DNA from: Syntrophomonas sp. DTU019 | GTDB taxonomy: Bacteria; Bacillota; Syntrophomonadia; Syntrophomonadales; Syntrophomonadaceae | Assembly (NCBI GenBank): GCA_913757435.1 | Contig: CAJYDM010000002.1 | Location: forward strand, 558,001-622,000 | Direction of reading: 5' to 3' | DNA: 64,000 nucleotides | In this document: one piece after another, positions 39,833 to 48,568 of the stretch | Position numbering within the stretch: the first letter of the stretch is position 1 | Layout of the letters: each line of letters begins with the position of its first letter | The notes under the pieces: generated by a model | Told to the model about the DNA's origin: nothing | The model's database searches: none | The model's input: the letters and a program-made list of their open reading frames with translations, nothing else | Translations under genes and position numbers: made by a program

Positions 39833-40786
39833 ATGAGGAAAAACGCCATCATAATGGGGCTGTTAACCATGCTGGTGATAGCCGGTTGTTCATCCGGCAA
39901 TTCTGCCGATAAGGTTATAGCTGAAGTTAACGGTAAGAAAATCACCCAACAGGAATATGACAGTCGCATAAAACTGATCAGCAATAGTTATAAGCTGCAG
40001 CAACAGGCAGCCGGTGCTTCTGATGAGGTTATAATTGACGATAAAGTTCTTCCCCAGATAAAGGAGACTGCCTACAATCAATTGATAATGATGAAGCTGA
40101 TAGATCAAGAAGCTGAAACCAGAGGCATTCAGCTGAGCGATGAGGACAAGGACAAACAATTGGCGGATTTTAAAGCCATTCAAGAGACCGGCGGTGGTGC
40201 CGAGGCTTATAACCAAGTATTAAAAGATTTCGAACTGACCGAAGCCGAGCTTAAGGATGAGTTGGCGGTCGGGTTGTTGCGCAGCCGGGTGGAAAAGAGT
40301 ATTGCGGACAATGCCTCAATCGGTGAACAGCAAGCCCTGGAGTATTATCAGGGTCACCCGGAAGTCTTCAAAGAAGGCGCCGGGATGAGAGTCTCGCATA
40401 TTCTGGTGGACAGCCAGGAAAAAGCTCTGGATCTGATCAAACAACTTCAGTCCGGGGCTGATTTTGCCAAACTGGCCTGGGATAATTCAACCTGCCCCAG
40501 CAAGAGTCAGGGGGGCGACCTGGGGGTGGTCAACCAGGACACCCCTATGGTGAAGGAGTTTTTGGATGCCGCTTTGGCCCTTAAAGCCGGTCAGATCACC
40601 GACCAACCGGTGAAAAGTGAATTTGGCTATCATATCATCAAAGCCACCGGTCAAAGAGCGGAAAGGGTGATACCTTTTGAAGAGGCCAAAACCGATATCA
40701 TCCAGCAACTGCAGAGCCTGACGGTGAGCAGTTTTCTTGATCAGCTATACCAACAGGCCGAAATCAAGGACTTGCGCCAAAAGTAA
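39833..40786 (+). CDS. prsA: PrsA-type lipoprotein peptidyl-prolyl isomerase/foldase
   Basis: 317 aa. Signal peptide with lipobox LVIAGC; Cys19 would carry the lipid. An N-terminal SurA-like chaperone domain (EVNGKKITQQEYDSRI) comes first. The parvulin domain (about residues 185-275) has RVSHILVDSQEKALDLIKQL, CPSKSQGGDLGVV and SEFGYHIIKATG. Helps fold secreted proteins on the outer face of the membrane. Monocistronic: RBS GTGAGGAGG, own promoter-like element, strong terminator downstream. Confidence 0.94.
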   Translation: MRKNAIIMGLLTMLVIAGCSSGNSADKVIAEVNGKKITQQEYDSRIKLISNSYKLQQQAAGASDEVIIDDKVLPQIKETAYNQLIMMKLIDQEAETRGIQLSDEDKDKQLADFKAIQETGGGAEAYNQVLKDFELTEAELKDELAVGLLRSRVEKSIADNASIGEQQALEYYQGHPEVFKEGAGMRVSHILVDSQEKALDLIKQLQSGADFAKLAWDNSTCPSKSQGGDLGVVNQDTPMVKEFLDAALALKAGQITDQPVKSEFGYHIIKATGQRAERVIPFEEAKTDIIQQLQSLTVSSFLDQLYQQAEIKDLRQK

Positions 40787-40800
40787 GCATTTATGTGGAG

Positions 40801-40830
40801 CCGGGGCCGTTTTGCTGGCCTCGGTTTTTT
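40801..40830 (+). terminator. Rho-independent terminator after prsA
   Basis: CCGGGGCC pairs with GGCCTCGG (one G-U) over GTTTTGCT, then TTTTTT. Confidence 0.92.
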
Positions 40831-41027
40831 ATCGCCAGCAGGGGACGGTTGGCACTGGAGGCTAACACCTGTATCTCAGCAATTGATAAGCCAGGCTTGA
40901 CAAGCCAGGCTGTGAGCAGTTTGACCAGATCTAACAAGAGGCGGAAATATAAGATATGAGAAGTAATAACCTAACCTGCCAGCCGGGGACAACAATCAGT
41001 CCCTGGCATTTTTTGTGGTCGGCAGTA
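40831..41027 (+). other. Gap between prsA and fur with orphan terminator-like hairpin
   Basis: No gene seen. GGGGACGG at 40841 recalls the REP-like motif. At 40978-41016 TGCCAG, a 3-nt bulge, GGGAC pairs with GTCCC, TGGCA, followed by TTTTTTG. This terminator has no forward gene directly upstream, so a small RNA between 40831 and 41016 is conceivable. Confidence 0.4.
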
Positions 41028-41056
41028 TTGCATATGAGAGTCGATTAGAGTATATT
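41028..41056 (+). promoter_or_regulatory. Sigma-A promoter of fur
   Basis: TTGCAT (41028-41033), 17 bp, TATATT (41051-41056). The predicted start near 41063 falls inside the Fur box. Confidence 0.7.
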
Positions 41057-41061
41057 AATAA

Positions 41062-41076
41062 TGATAATTATTATCA
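41062..41076. promoter_or_regulatory. Fur box upstream of fur
   Basis: TGATAATTATTATCA is a perfect 7-1-7 inverted repeat, the classical Fur box. It covers the predicted transcription start, 13 bp before the fur start codon, so negative autoregulation of the fur-feoBA run is expected. Confidence 0.85.
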
Positions 41077-41089
41077 ATAGGGAGCGGAT

Positions 41090-41521
41090 ATGATGCAGAA
41101 GCGTGATTATAAGGCTAAGCTGGACGCCAGCCAATATAAACTGACCGGTCAGCGGGCCACGGTCTTAGATGTTATGATAAAAAACCGCGGCCAGCATCTA
41201 AGTGCTGAGGAGGTCTTGCAGCAAGCCCGCTTGACAAGACCCAACATCGGCATTGCGACAGTATATAGGACTTTGGAGAAATTGGCCAGCCTGGAGATTT
41301 TGTATAAAGGCATGTTCGACAGCGGCAAATATCGTTATGAATTAGCCGATGAGCGGGAACATCACCATCACCATGTAGTCTGTATGAACTGCGGAAGTAT
41401 AAGCGAAATAAAGGATGACCTTTTGTGTGAGTTGGAAAAGAATATTGAAAAACAGGGCTTTCGTATCGTAGATCATGACCTCAAGTTTTTCGGCTATTGT
41501 CCTGCATGCAGCAAGTTCTAA
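41090..41521 (+). CDS. fur: Fur-family metalloregulator (ferric uptake regulator)
   Basis: 143 aa. Winged helix: YKLTGQRATVLDVMIKN and NIGIATVYRTLEKLA. Metal sites: EREHHHHHVVCMNCGSI, with the structural zinc Cys pair CMNC and a second CPAC at the C-terminus. The Fur box in its promoter and the feoB-feoA genes downstream favour an iron sensor over PerR or Zur. RBS GGGAGCGG. Confidence 0.9.
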   Translation: MMQKRDYKAKLDASQYKLTGQRATVLDVMIKNRGQHLSAEEVLQQARLTRPNIGIATVYRTLEKLASLEILYKGMFDSGKYRYELADEREHHHHHVVCMNCGSISEIKDDLLCELEKNIEKQGFRIVDHDLKFFGYCPACSKF

Positions 41522-41562
41522 CACTAAGTTTATCCTATTTAGCCTGATAGGAAGTGATCAAT

Positions 41563-43305
41563 ATGCGAAGCATTTTTGTAGGGAATCCCAATGTGGGCAA
41601 AAGCGCTCTGATCAATAAACTAACTGGATCTAAGCTCTTGGTAGCCAACTATCCGGGTACATCACATAAAATCGCCTATGTTAACAAAGGTGAGCAGTGC
41701 TTCTACGATACGCCGGGCATATATGCTCTGCACGGTCAGGGCGGCAACGCGGCGGTGGTAAGAGATTTATTGCTGGATAGCGCGGGCTTGCGCGTAGTCA
41801 ATGTGGTGGATGCAGCCAATCTGGAGCGCAATTTGGTGCTGACCCTGGAGATTCTGGCCTTGGGCCTGCCAACTGTGGTGGTCTTGAACCAGATGGATCT
41901 GGCCGCCAGTTTGAATATACAGATCGATATGGAGGCTTTGTCCCAAGAACTGGAATGCCCGGTGATTGGTATCTCGGTTGCCGATGGCTCGGGCTTTAAA
42001 CGACTGCTGGACTGGCTTGATAAACCTGTGGAAACTGGCCGCAGCAGTGTGGACCCGCGTCAAATCGAGAAGCTGTCCAGAACCTCGGGATCACCTAAAT
42101 GCCAGCACTGTACCGAGGCCTGCCAGCACAATGTCATCACCATCGACAGGGCGACCATTGAAAGAGCGCGCACGCTGGCTGCGCAAGTCATAAAAACCGA
42201 ACCCGCGGCCCGGCACCAGACATGGCTGGAGAAGGTTCAGGACGGGCTGGATCAACCTGTTATTGGAACGGCAGCATTGCTTGCCCTGGCTTATGGCCTG
42301 TTTACTATGATGGTGACCCTGGTAAATCTTTTGGAAGGCCCCATCAGTGAAGCATTGCAGCCTTTGAGTGATATTCTGACCGTCTTGATTCAAGGTTTAC
42401 TGCCTCCGGGGGCGTTTAATGAGGTGCTCTCCCTGGCTATACCGGAAGGACTGGTGATCCCTTTTACGATTATCATGCCAGCCATGATTATTGTTGGTGT
42501 TTTTATTTCGATATTGGAGGACACTGGCTTGCTGCCTCGTTACTCGGTAGCTTTGGAGCGGGTAACAAGCTTTATCGGGGTTTCCGGGCAAGCCATCATT
42601 CCGCTGACCTTGGGGTTTGGATGCCGCACCCCGGCTATCATGGCCACCAGCCTGTTGCCCAATGCCGCCGAACGTTTCATCATCGCCACCCTCTTGAGCA
42701 TTGTGGTTCCCTGTGCGGCCTCCTTGGGAGTGATGGCTGCAGTTATTGCCAAATTTAATGCTTACATCTATGTGGTGGCTGCCACTATGCTGGTGGTATT
42801 GCTCTTGTTGGGCTTCGGATTGAGCCGACTCATGCCCCGGGATGAAAGCTTTGTCTACGAATTGCCTCCGCTGCGCATCCCCGCCTGGCGCACCACCTGG
42901 CAAAAGGTAGTGTCCAGAACCGGGGGGTTCTTCACTGAAGTGTTGCCTTTGCTGCTGTTGATGAACATCGTACTGCGCGCTCTGATGGAAACCGGGGTAC
43001 TGGAATCATTCCAGGCCATGGAAGGTTTTACCCAGTTTTTCTTCGGAATACCGGCTGAGGCTATGGTAGCCGTTTTGATAACCATCTTTCAGCGTTATCT
43101 GGCTCCGCTGGTTCTGCTAAACCTGGCTTTGAGTCCCAGGGAGGCTACTATTGCCATAACCATGATTGCTTTGTCCCTGCCCTGCCTGCCGGTCATGACT
43201 ATGATCGTCAAAGAGATGGGTGCCAAACAGCTGCTGTCTATCCTGGCCCTGGGAATAATAAGCTCTATCATAGTTGGGGTATCCTTAAATGTGATTCTGC
43301 CGTAA
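41563..43305 (+). CDS. feoB: Ferrous iron transporter FeoB
   Basis: 580 aa. N-terminal GTPase: G1 GNPNVGKSALINKLTG, G3 DTPGIYAL, G4 NQMD. The membrane domain has the Feo gate segments VIPFTIIMPAMIIVGVFISI and GFGCRTPAIMATSLLP. A cytosolic linker carries a Cys motif, CQHCTEACQHN, at about residues 183-193, not usual in E. coli FeoB. Shorter than E. coli FeoB (773 aa), as in some anaerobes. ATG 41563 follows AGGAAGTGA; GTG 41554 is too close to the RBS. Expected to be iron-repressed with fur. Confidence 0.9.
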   Translation: MRSIFVGNPNVGKSALINKLTGSKLLVANYPGTSHKIAYVNKGEQCFYDTPGIYALHGQGGNAAVVRDLLLDSAGLRVVNVVDAANLERNLVLTLEILALGLPTVVVLNQMDLAASLNIQIDMEALSQELECPVIGISVADGSGFKRLLDWLDKPVETGRSSVDPRQIEKLSRTSGSPKCQHCTEACQHNVITIDRATIERARTLAAQVIKTEPAARHQTWLEKVQDGLDQPVIGTAALLALAYGLFTMMVTLVNLLEGPISEALQPLSDILTVLIQGLLPPGAFNEVLSLAIPEGLVIPFTIIMPAMIIVGVFISILEDTGLLPRYSVALERVTSFIGVSGQAIIPLTLGFGCRTPAIMATSLLPNAAERFIIATLLSIVVPCAASLGVMAAVIAKFNAYIYVVAATMLVVLLLLGFGLSRLMPRDESFVYELPPLRIPAWRTTWQKVVSRTGGFFTEVLPLLLLMNIVLRALMETGVLESFQAMEGFTQFFFGIPAEAMVAVLITIFQRYLAPLVLLNLALSPREATIAITMIALSLPCLPVMTMIVKEMGAKQLLSILALGIISSIIVGVSLNVILP

Positions 43306-43319
43306 AGGAGACTTGTAAA

Positions 43320-43580
43320 ATGAAGACCATTAAGAACCTTAAAACCGGGGATAAGGCCCGCATCACCTCCATCGACACCGAGGTGGCAGGAAGCCAGCAG
43401 CTGGTGGAGATGGGCTTGACGCCGGGGAGTGAAATACAATTGCTGGCCAAATACCCGTTGAGGGGGCCGTTACTAGTAAAGCTGGGCAATAATCGTATTG
43501 CGGTCGATTATAAATTAGCCCAGGCCTTAGTGGTGAACGAAATGAACGACAGTCCAGCCCGCGATGTGTTGGACTCATAA
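43320..43580 (+). CDS. feoA: FeoA-domain protein
   Basis: 86-aa SH3-like protein that assists FeoB. Pattern: KTGDKARITSIDTE, QQLVEMGLTPGSEIQLLAK, PLLVKLGNNRIAVDYKLAQAL. Lies downstream of feoB, the reverse of the common feoA-feoB order. RBS AAAGGAGA. A small perfect hairpin (CATAACC with GGTTATG, 43576-43592) covers its stop codon but has no T tract. Confidence 0.93.
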   Translation: MKTIKNLKTGDKARITSIDTEVAGSQQLVEMGLTPGSEIQLLAKYPLRGPLLVKLGNNRIAVDYKLAQALVVNEMNDSPARDVLDS

Positions 43581-43639
43581 CCAATGGTTATGCTAATATA
43601 TACCTATATTCGTCATTACTCAGCAGGAGGTTGACAATC

Positions 43640-44389
43640 ATGCTCAAACTAAAAGATATTTCCATGGTGGTGGGCAATGACCAGGGCGAAAACCGTGAGA
43701 TCATCCGCAACATCAACGTTGAGTTTGAGGCAGGCAAGGTATACGGTATAACTGGGCCGAATGGCGGGGGTAAGACCTCACTGGCGAAGCTCATCATGGG
43801 AATATACATGCCCAGCCAGGGCAACATCTACCTGCAGGGCCAGGATATAACCCCGCTGAGTATCAGCGAGCGGGCTCAGTTGGGAATCATTTACGCCTTC
43901 CAGCAGCCGCCGCGTTTCAAAGGCCTGACGGTCAAAGATCTTATCAATATCGCCCGGCCGGGAATCGACAACCTGCATTTGCGCAGCACTTTGCGTGATG
44001 TGGGATTGTGTCCCGAGGATTACCTGGACCGTGATGTAGGGCCGGGGCTGAGCGGCGGTGAGATGAAACGTATCGAAATGGCCCAGACTCTGGCCAGGGA
44101 GGCCGTTATCAGCATCATGGATGAACCTGAGGCAGGTGTAGACCTGTGGACCATTCAGAAATTGATAGCCGTGATAGTAGGTAGATATAAGAAAAATCCA
44201 CGCCTTACAACTATCATCATCACCCATAATGAGAATATGCTCCATATCTGTGATGAGGTGCTGGTAATGGAGAACGGGATGCTGGTTCATCGCGGCACTC
44301 CAGAAGAGATTTGGCCGCACATCAAAGATGAGATAGAGTGTAAAATGAAAGAACTGTGCAGCGGAGACATAGCTTATGAAATTAGATGA
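43640..44389 (+). CDS. smsC: SufC-like ATPase of a minimal SUF (SMS) Fe-S assembly system
   Basis: 249-aa ABC ATPase. Walker A GPNGGGKTSLAKL, Q loop AFQQPPRFKGLT, signature LSGGEMKRIEMAQ, Walker B ISIMDEPEAGVDL with the SufC-type EAGVD, and switch His in IITHNENML. Start at ATG 43640, 9 bp after AGGAGG. No other suf gene than the SufB/D-like partner follows, so this is the two-gene system called SMS or SmsCB. Lies 59 bp after feoA, possibly in the Fur-controlled transcript. Confidence 0.9.
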   Translation: MLKLKDISMVVGNDQGENREIIRNINVEFEAGKVYGITGPNGGGKTSLAKLIMGIYMPSQGNIYLQGQDITPLSISERAQLGIIYAFQQPPRFKGLTVKDLINIARPGIDNLHLRSTLRDVGLCPEDYLDRDVGPGLSGGEMKRIEMAQTLAREAVISIMDEPEAGVDLWTIQKLIAVIVGRYKKNPRLTTIIITHNENMLHICDEVLVMENGMLVHRGTPEEIWPHIKDEIECKMKELCSGDIAYEIR

Positions 44390-45299
44390 AATACAGACCA
44401 ACCTGCTGAAAACCATAGCTGACCTGGAGGAAACGCCACGGGGTGCAGTCAATATTCGTATTGATGGCACTCCGGTCATGCGCCATTCCTCACCAGGCAT
44501 TCAGATTACGCCAAAACTGGACAAGCCTGGCTTTGACCTGGTAGTAGCACCCGGTACCAAGGGGGAGACCGTGCATGTGCCGGTGATTCTGACCAAATCA
44601 GGCTTGAAGGACCTGGTCTATAACAGCTTCATCATAGGTGAAGATGCCGATGTGACTATTATTGCCGGGTGCGGGATTCACAATTCCAGCCACATGCACT
44701 CACAGCATGATGGCATACATGAATTCATACTGCATGCCAATAGCAAATTACGCTATGTGGAAAAACATTACGGCGAAGGCGAGGGGAAGGGTAAAAAGAT
44801 ACTCAATCCCACCACCACGGTCCATGTTGCCGAAGGCGCTACCATCGAGATGGAAATGGTGCAGATCGCCGGGGTCGATGACACGGTGCGTAAAACCACT
44901 GTGCATATAGAAGCCAAGGGTTATGTTAAGATGATCGAACGTCTCTTGACCCATGGGGCTCAACATGCCGAGTCGGATGTGGAGATGTATATCGACGGTG
45001 CCGGAGGCAGTGGGCAGGTATTGTCTCGTTCGGTGGCAAAGGAAAACTCTGCACAGGTATTCCGTGCTGCCCTGATAGGCCGGTCTGACTGTACCGGCCA
45101 TGTAGAATGCGACTCGATCATAATGGGAGACTCCAAAATTAAAGCTATTCCTCAATTGGTGGCTGAAGATGCCCGTGCGGTACTGACCCATGAGGCTGCC
45201 ATCGGCAAGATAGCCGGAGAACAGCTGATCAAACTGATGTCCCTGGGGCTTTCTGAACAGCAAGCCGTAGATACAATTATTGAAGGCTTTTTGCGTTGA
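44376..45299 (+). CDS. smsB: SufB/SufD-like scaffold of the SMS Fe-S assembly system
   Basis: 307 aa, overlapping smsC by 14 bp. Beta-helix SufBD core: NSFIIGEDADVTIIAGCGIH, HMHSQHDGIHEFIL, KKILNPTTTVHVAEGATIEM, and the C-terminal conserved stretch GRSDCTGHVECDSIIMGDS, IPQLVAEDARAVLTHEAAIG. Cys and His in these segments are candidate Fe-S ligands. Known SmsB homodimers with SmsC build clusters in methanogens and anaerobic bacteria. ATG behind AGCGGAGAC. Confidence 0.9.
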   Translation: MKLDEIQTNLLKTIADLEETPRGAVNIRIDGTPVMRHSSPGIQITPKLDKPGFDLVVAPGTKGETVHVPVILTKSGLKDLVYNSFIIGEDADVTIIAGCGIHNSSHMHSQHDGIHEFILHANSKLRYVEKHYGEGEGKGKKILNPTTTVHVAEGATIEMEMVQIAGVDDTVRKTTVHIEAKGYVKMIERLLTHGAQHAESDVEMYIDGAGGSGQVLSRSVAKENSAQVFRAALIGRSDCTGHVECDSIIMGDSKIKAIPQLVAEDARAVLTHEAAIGKIAGEQLIKLMSLGLSEQQAVDTIIEGFLR

Positions 45300-45318
45300 T
45301 TGACAGGCTGGTGAAGCA

Positions 45319-46206
45319 ATGAATTTAAATCTGCTCAAAACCTATGTCAAAGTGGTGGAAACACAGAATCTCTCCCGCACTGCGGATGAATTCGGACTGT
45401 CCCAACCAGCTGTGACCAAACAGATCCAGTCGTTGGAGGATTTCTATGGGGTCCTGCTGCTGGAGCGATCAGGACGCCGTCTGAAGACGACCGAAGCTGG
45501 TGAAACCCTTTATCAATGTGCCCGTGAAGTTATCAAGGCTATGGACAAAACCGAAAAAGCCATGGAGGAAGTTGCCGATGGCCGCAAAGGCACTTTATAC
45601 ATCGGAGCCAGCACCATACCAGGTCAGTACATCCTGCCGAGGCTGTTGAAGGATTTTAAAGACCGTTTTCCCAGTGTTTCTATAACCATGGACATTGCCG
45701 ATACCGACAAGGTTATCGGCCTGGTGGCAGACCGGGTGCTGGATGTGGGCATTGTGGGCGGTTGGAGCAATATTCGTAAAATTGAGGGTTTTCAATGGTT
45801 GGAGGATGAACTGATGGTAATTGTGCCGGCAGAACACCGTCTGGCACGATCTTCTCAGGTAGTGCTGCCTGATTTGCTGGCGGAACGCTGGATTTTTAGA
45901 GAGAAGGGTTCTGGCACCAGAAAAGCCACCGAAGAGATGCTGTCTTCCTGCGGAATAAAGAAAGAGGACCTCAGCGTTTATATGGAAGCAGGCAGTACCG
46001 AAGCCGTGTTGGCTGCAGTGGAGTCAGGCATGGGCATCTCGATCGTCTCTGCCTGGGCAATAAAGAGGCTGGCTTCCTCCCGGATCCGCGCTCTGAGCAT
46101 AGCAGAAGCTTGCAGTAAACGGCACTTTTATGTTATTTACCCGCGTCAAAAGTCAAGGCGTAAATCGGTCAACTCCCTGCTGGAGTTGATGAAGCAATGG
46201 AAGTAA
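45319..46206 (+). CDS. LysR-family transcriptional regulator
   Basis: 295 aa. N-terminal winged helix: LLKTYVKVVETQNLSRTADE and LSQPAVTKQIQSLEDFYG. The periplasmic-binding-like effector domain follows (LYIGASTIPGQYILPRLLKD). The sub-pattern GASTIPGQY resembles the CysL/CysB-like group that senses sulfur or organic-acid signals. It follows smsB by 19 bp in the same direction and is probably co-transcribed; its targets cannot be read here. A terminator follows. Confidence 0.9.
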   Translation: MNLNLLKTYVKVVETQNLSRTADEFGLSQPAVTKQIQSLEDFYGVLLLERSGRRLKTTEAGETLYQCAREVIKAMDKTEKAMEEVADGRKGTLYIGASTIPGQYILPRLLKDFKDRFPSVSITMDIADTDKVIGLVADRVLDVGIVGGWSNIRKIEGFQWLEDELMVIVPAEHRLARSSQVVLPDLLAERWIFREKGSGTRKATEEMLSSCGIKKEDLSVYMEAGSTEAVLAAVESGMGISIVSAWAIKRLASSRIRALSIAEACSKRHFYVIYPRQKSRRKSVNSLLELMKQWK

Positions 46207-46213
46207 CGGTCCG

Positions 46214-46240
46214 AATCCCGGCACAAGCCGGGTTTTTCTT
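46214..46240 (+). terminator. Rho-independent terminator after the lysR gene
   Basis: CCCGGC, ACAA, GCCGGG, then TTTTTCTT. Confidence 0.9.
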
Positions 46241-46264
46241 ATTTTGCGGCCTGTAGAAAATGGT

Positions 46265-46292
46265 TTGATTTTGATACCTGTTTGGATATAAT
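46265..46292 (+). promoter_or_regulatory. Sigma-A promoter of the polyamine operon
   Basis: TTGATT (46265-46270), 16 bp, TATAAT (46287-46292), 36 bp before the arginine decarboxylase start. Confidence 0.65.
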
Positions 46293-46327
46293 ATACCTGT
46301 TGCCAATAAACATGGGGAGGTTTATCA

Positions 46328-46789
46328 ATGCTTCCATTGCCTAAAAAGTATTTTTTGACTGCTGCTGCAGCGGAAGGGGAAACAGAACTGACTGCTTTTG
46401 ATGGGGCGCTGCTAAAAGCCCGGGTGGGAAATACCAACCTATTGAGAGTCAGCAGCATATTGCCGCCAGGCTGCCAGTTTGATCCGGAACTGGTCATTCC
46501 TGAAGGTTCATTATTGCCGATCGCTTATGGGACCATAATCTGCACTGAGCCTGGTACCAGGATAGCAGCTGCGGTAGCAGTGGGTATTCAAAAACCTGAT
46601 CGCTTCGGGGTAATTATGGAGTATGAAGGCCACTGCAGCAAGGCGGAAGCTGAAGCCATGGTGGAGAAGATGGTTAAAGAAGCCTTTGCTATGCGAAACA
46701 TCGAACTGCAAGAGATCAAGCTGGCTGCTGCTGAGCATGTGGTGGAGAAGGTAGGCTGCGCCTTTGCGGCGGTGCCGCTTTGGTATTAG
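46328..46789 (+). CDS. pdaD: Pyruvoyl-dependent arginine decarboxylase
   Basis: 153-aa proenzyme. Cleaves itself between Ser42 and Ser43 in LLRVSSILPPG to give a beta chain and a pyruvoyl-capped alpha chain, then makes agmatine from arginine. Further family residues: PEGSLLPIAYGTI and the Glu-containing FGVIMEYEG. Length is typical. Followed by speE and speB, so agmatine goes to putrescine and spermidine. RBS GGGGAGG. Confidence 0.93.
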   Translation: MLPLPKKYFLTAAAAEGETELTAFDGALLKARVGNTNLLRVSSILPPGCQFDPELVIPEGSLLPIAYGTIICTEPGTRIAAAVAVGIQKPDRFGVIMEYEGHCSKAEAEAMVEKMVKEAFAMRNIELQEIKLAAAEHVVEKVGCAFAAVPLWY

Positions 46790-46852
46790 TCGGATAGATT
46801 GGAACAGCCTAGTTAATAGCCCCTACTTCAGGAATGTATAGGAGGAAATGCT

Positions 46853-47683
46853 GTGGAACTATGGGTTACCGAATATCAGACCCCTTCGTTGGGTTTTAGC
46901 TGCAAGGCCACTCAGACCCTGCGCAGCGAAAAGACTCAGTATCAGCATCTAGCAGTGGTGGAGACCGAACAATTTGGGCGCATGCTGCTTTTGGACGGAA
47001 TGGTGCAGACTACTCAGAAGGATGAATGGGTTTATCATGAGATGATAACTCAGATTGCTTTAAACGCCCATCCCAATCCACAACAGGTTTTAATAATTGG
47101 CGGCGGAGACGGCGGGACCTTACGTGAAGTAGTTCGCCACCCTGGGGTTAGAAAAGGTACTTTAGTTGAAATCGATGAACGCGTGGTAGAAGCTTCACGG
47201 GAGTTTTTCCCGGAGCTATGCTGTGCCTTTACTGACCCCAAAGCCGAAGTGGTCATTAGGGACGGCATCGAATATGTCATGGAAAATCGGGCCTGTTTCG
47301 ATGTGGTCATCGTGGACTCTACCGAGCCGATAGGACCTGCTGTGCAACTATTCTCAGCAGAATTCTACCAAAACGTGTTCGCAGCCTTGAAAGAGGACGG
47401 GATGCTGGTCGTCCAGAGTGAATCGCCCTTTTTCAATGCTAACGTGATAAAAATGTCATATACAGGAATAAGAAAGGCATTTCCCATCGCTGAACTGTAC
47501 CTGGCCAGCATTCCCACCTATCCCAGCGGCCTGTGGAGTTTTACTATCGGTTCCAAGGTCTATGACCCGCGCATGCCGCTAACAAGCTATCAGGAAGGCT
47601 GCAAGTATTATAATCCCCAGATACACCAAGCCGCCTTCAAGCTGCCTGGCTTTGTCAGCCGGATAATCGAGGAATGCAGATGA
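46853..47683 (+). CDS. speE: Spermidine synthase
   Basis: 276 aa, GTG start behind AGGAGG. Transfers aminopropyl from decarboxylated SAM to putrescine. Motifs: LLLDGMVQTTQKDEWVYHEM, LIIGGGDGGTLREVVRHPGV (dcSAM site), DVVIVDSTEPIGPA with the catalytic Asp, and YPSGLWSF. ATGA overlap with speB. Confidence 0.96.
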   Translation: MELWVTEYQTPSLGFSCKATQTLRSEKTQYQHLAVVETEQFGRMLLLDGMVQTTQKDEWVYHEMITQIALNAHPNPQQVLIIGGGDGGTLREVVRHPGVRKGTLVEIDERVVEASREFFPELCCAFTDPKAEVVIRDGIEYVMENRACFDVVIVDSTEPIGPAVQLFSAEFYQNVFAALKEDGMLVVQSESPFFNANVIKMSYTGIRKAFPIAELYLASIPTYPSGLWSFTIGSKVYDPRMPLTSYQEGCKYYNPQIHQAAFKLPGFVSRIIEECR

Positions 47684-48543
47684 GTAGAGATCTGCCGTGG
47701 CTGGAAAAGAACTTTGGTTTTATGGGAGCCAGTTCCGACTATGGATCCTGTTCCAAGGTGATTTTAGGGTTGCCTATGGATTCTACCACCAGTTTCCGGC
47801 CCGGTACCAGGCTGGCGCCGGCCCGCGTACGTGGCGTTTCTGAGGGTATTGAAGAGTTCAGCATCTATCAAAAACGCTCCCTCTTAGACATTGATTTTTT
47901 TGATGGCGGCGATGTGGTACTACCCTGGGGCAATGTAGCTGAAAGCCTGAAACGAATTGAATCCACTGTAGAAGCCTTATTGAACCAGGGCAAGCAAACC
48001 GTATGCATCGGCGGTGAACACCTGGTATCCTTGCCATTGATCAAAGCTTATCGGCGCCATTACCCGGATTTGGTAGTGATACAGATGGATGCCCACGCTG
48101 ATTTGCGCCAGGAATACCTGGGCGAAGAACTGTCCCACGCCACGGTTATGAGGCACGTGGTCCAGGTGCTTGGCCCCCAGCGGCTTTTTCAACTGGGAAT
48201 CCGTTCGGCAACTGAGGATGAATTGGAATTTGCGGAAGGCAGGACCTATCTCTATCTGGACCAGTTGTTAAATGCGGTTGACAGCGTTAAAGAGCAGGTG
48301 GGAAAACGCCCCGTCTACATTACTTTGGATATTGACGTGTTGGATCCAGCCTTTGCACCTGGCACCGGTACACCGGAACCAGGAGGCTTCTCTTCCCGCG
48401 AATTGCTGCAGGTGATGCATTCCTTAAAAGAACTGCAGGTTGTCGGTTTCGACCTGGTGGAGATCTCACCACCATATGAGAAAGGTGATAACACCTCGAT
48501 ATTAGGGGCTAAAATCGTCCGGGAGGCGTTGCTGGCCTATTAG
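47680..48543 (+). CDS. speB: Agmatinase (ureohydrolase)
   Basis: 287-aa Mn-dependent ureohydrolase making putrescine plus urea from agmatine. Metal ligands: GGEHLVSLP, VIQMDAHADLR, and TLDIDVLDPAFAPGTGTPEP. Start ATG 47680 overlaps the speE stop and follows GAGGAA; ATG 47674 is too close to it. The upstream arginine decarboxylase supports agmatinase over arginase. Confidence 0.94.
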   Translation: MSRDLPWLEKNFGFMGASSDYGSCSKVILGLPMDSTTSFRPGTRLAPARVRGVSEGIEEFSIYQKRSLLDIDFFDGGDVVLPWGNVAESLKRIESTVEALLNQGKQTVCIGGEHLVSLPLIKAYRRHYPDLVVIQMDAHADLRQEYLGEELSHATVMRHVVQVLGPQRLFQLGIRSATEDELEFAEGRTYLYLDQLLNAVDSVKEQVGKRPVYITLDIDVLDPAFAPGTGTPEPGGFSSRELLQVMHSLKELQVVGFDLVEISPPYEKGDNTSILGAKIVREALLAY

Positions 48544-48568
48544 CAGCGTTATCATCCCCAAAATTTCA

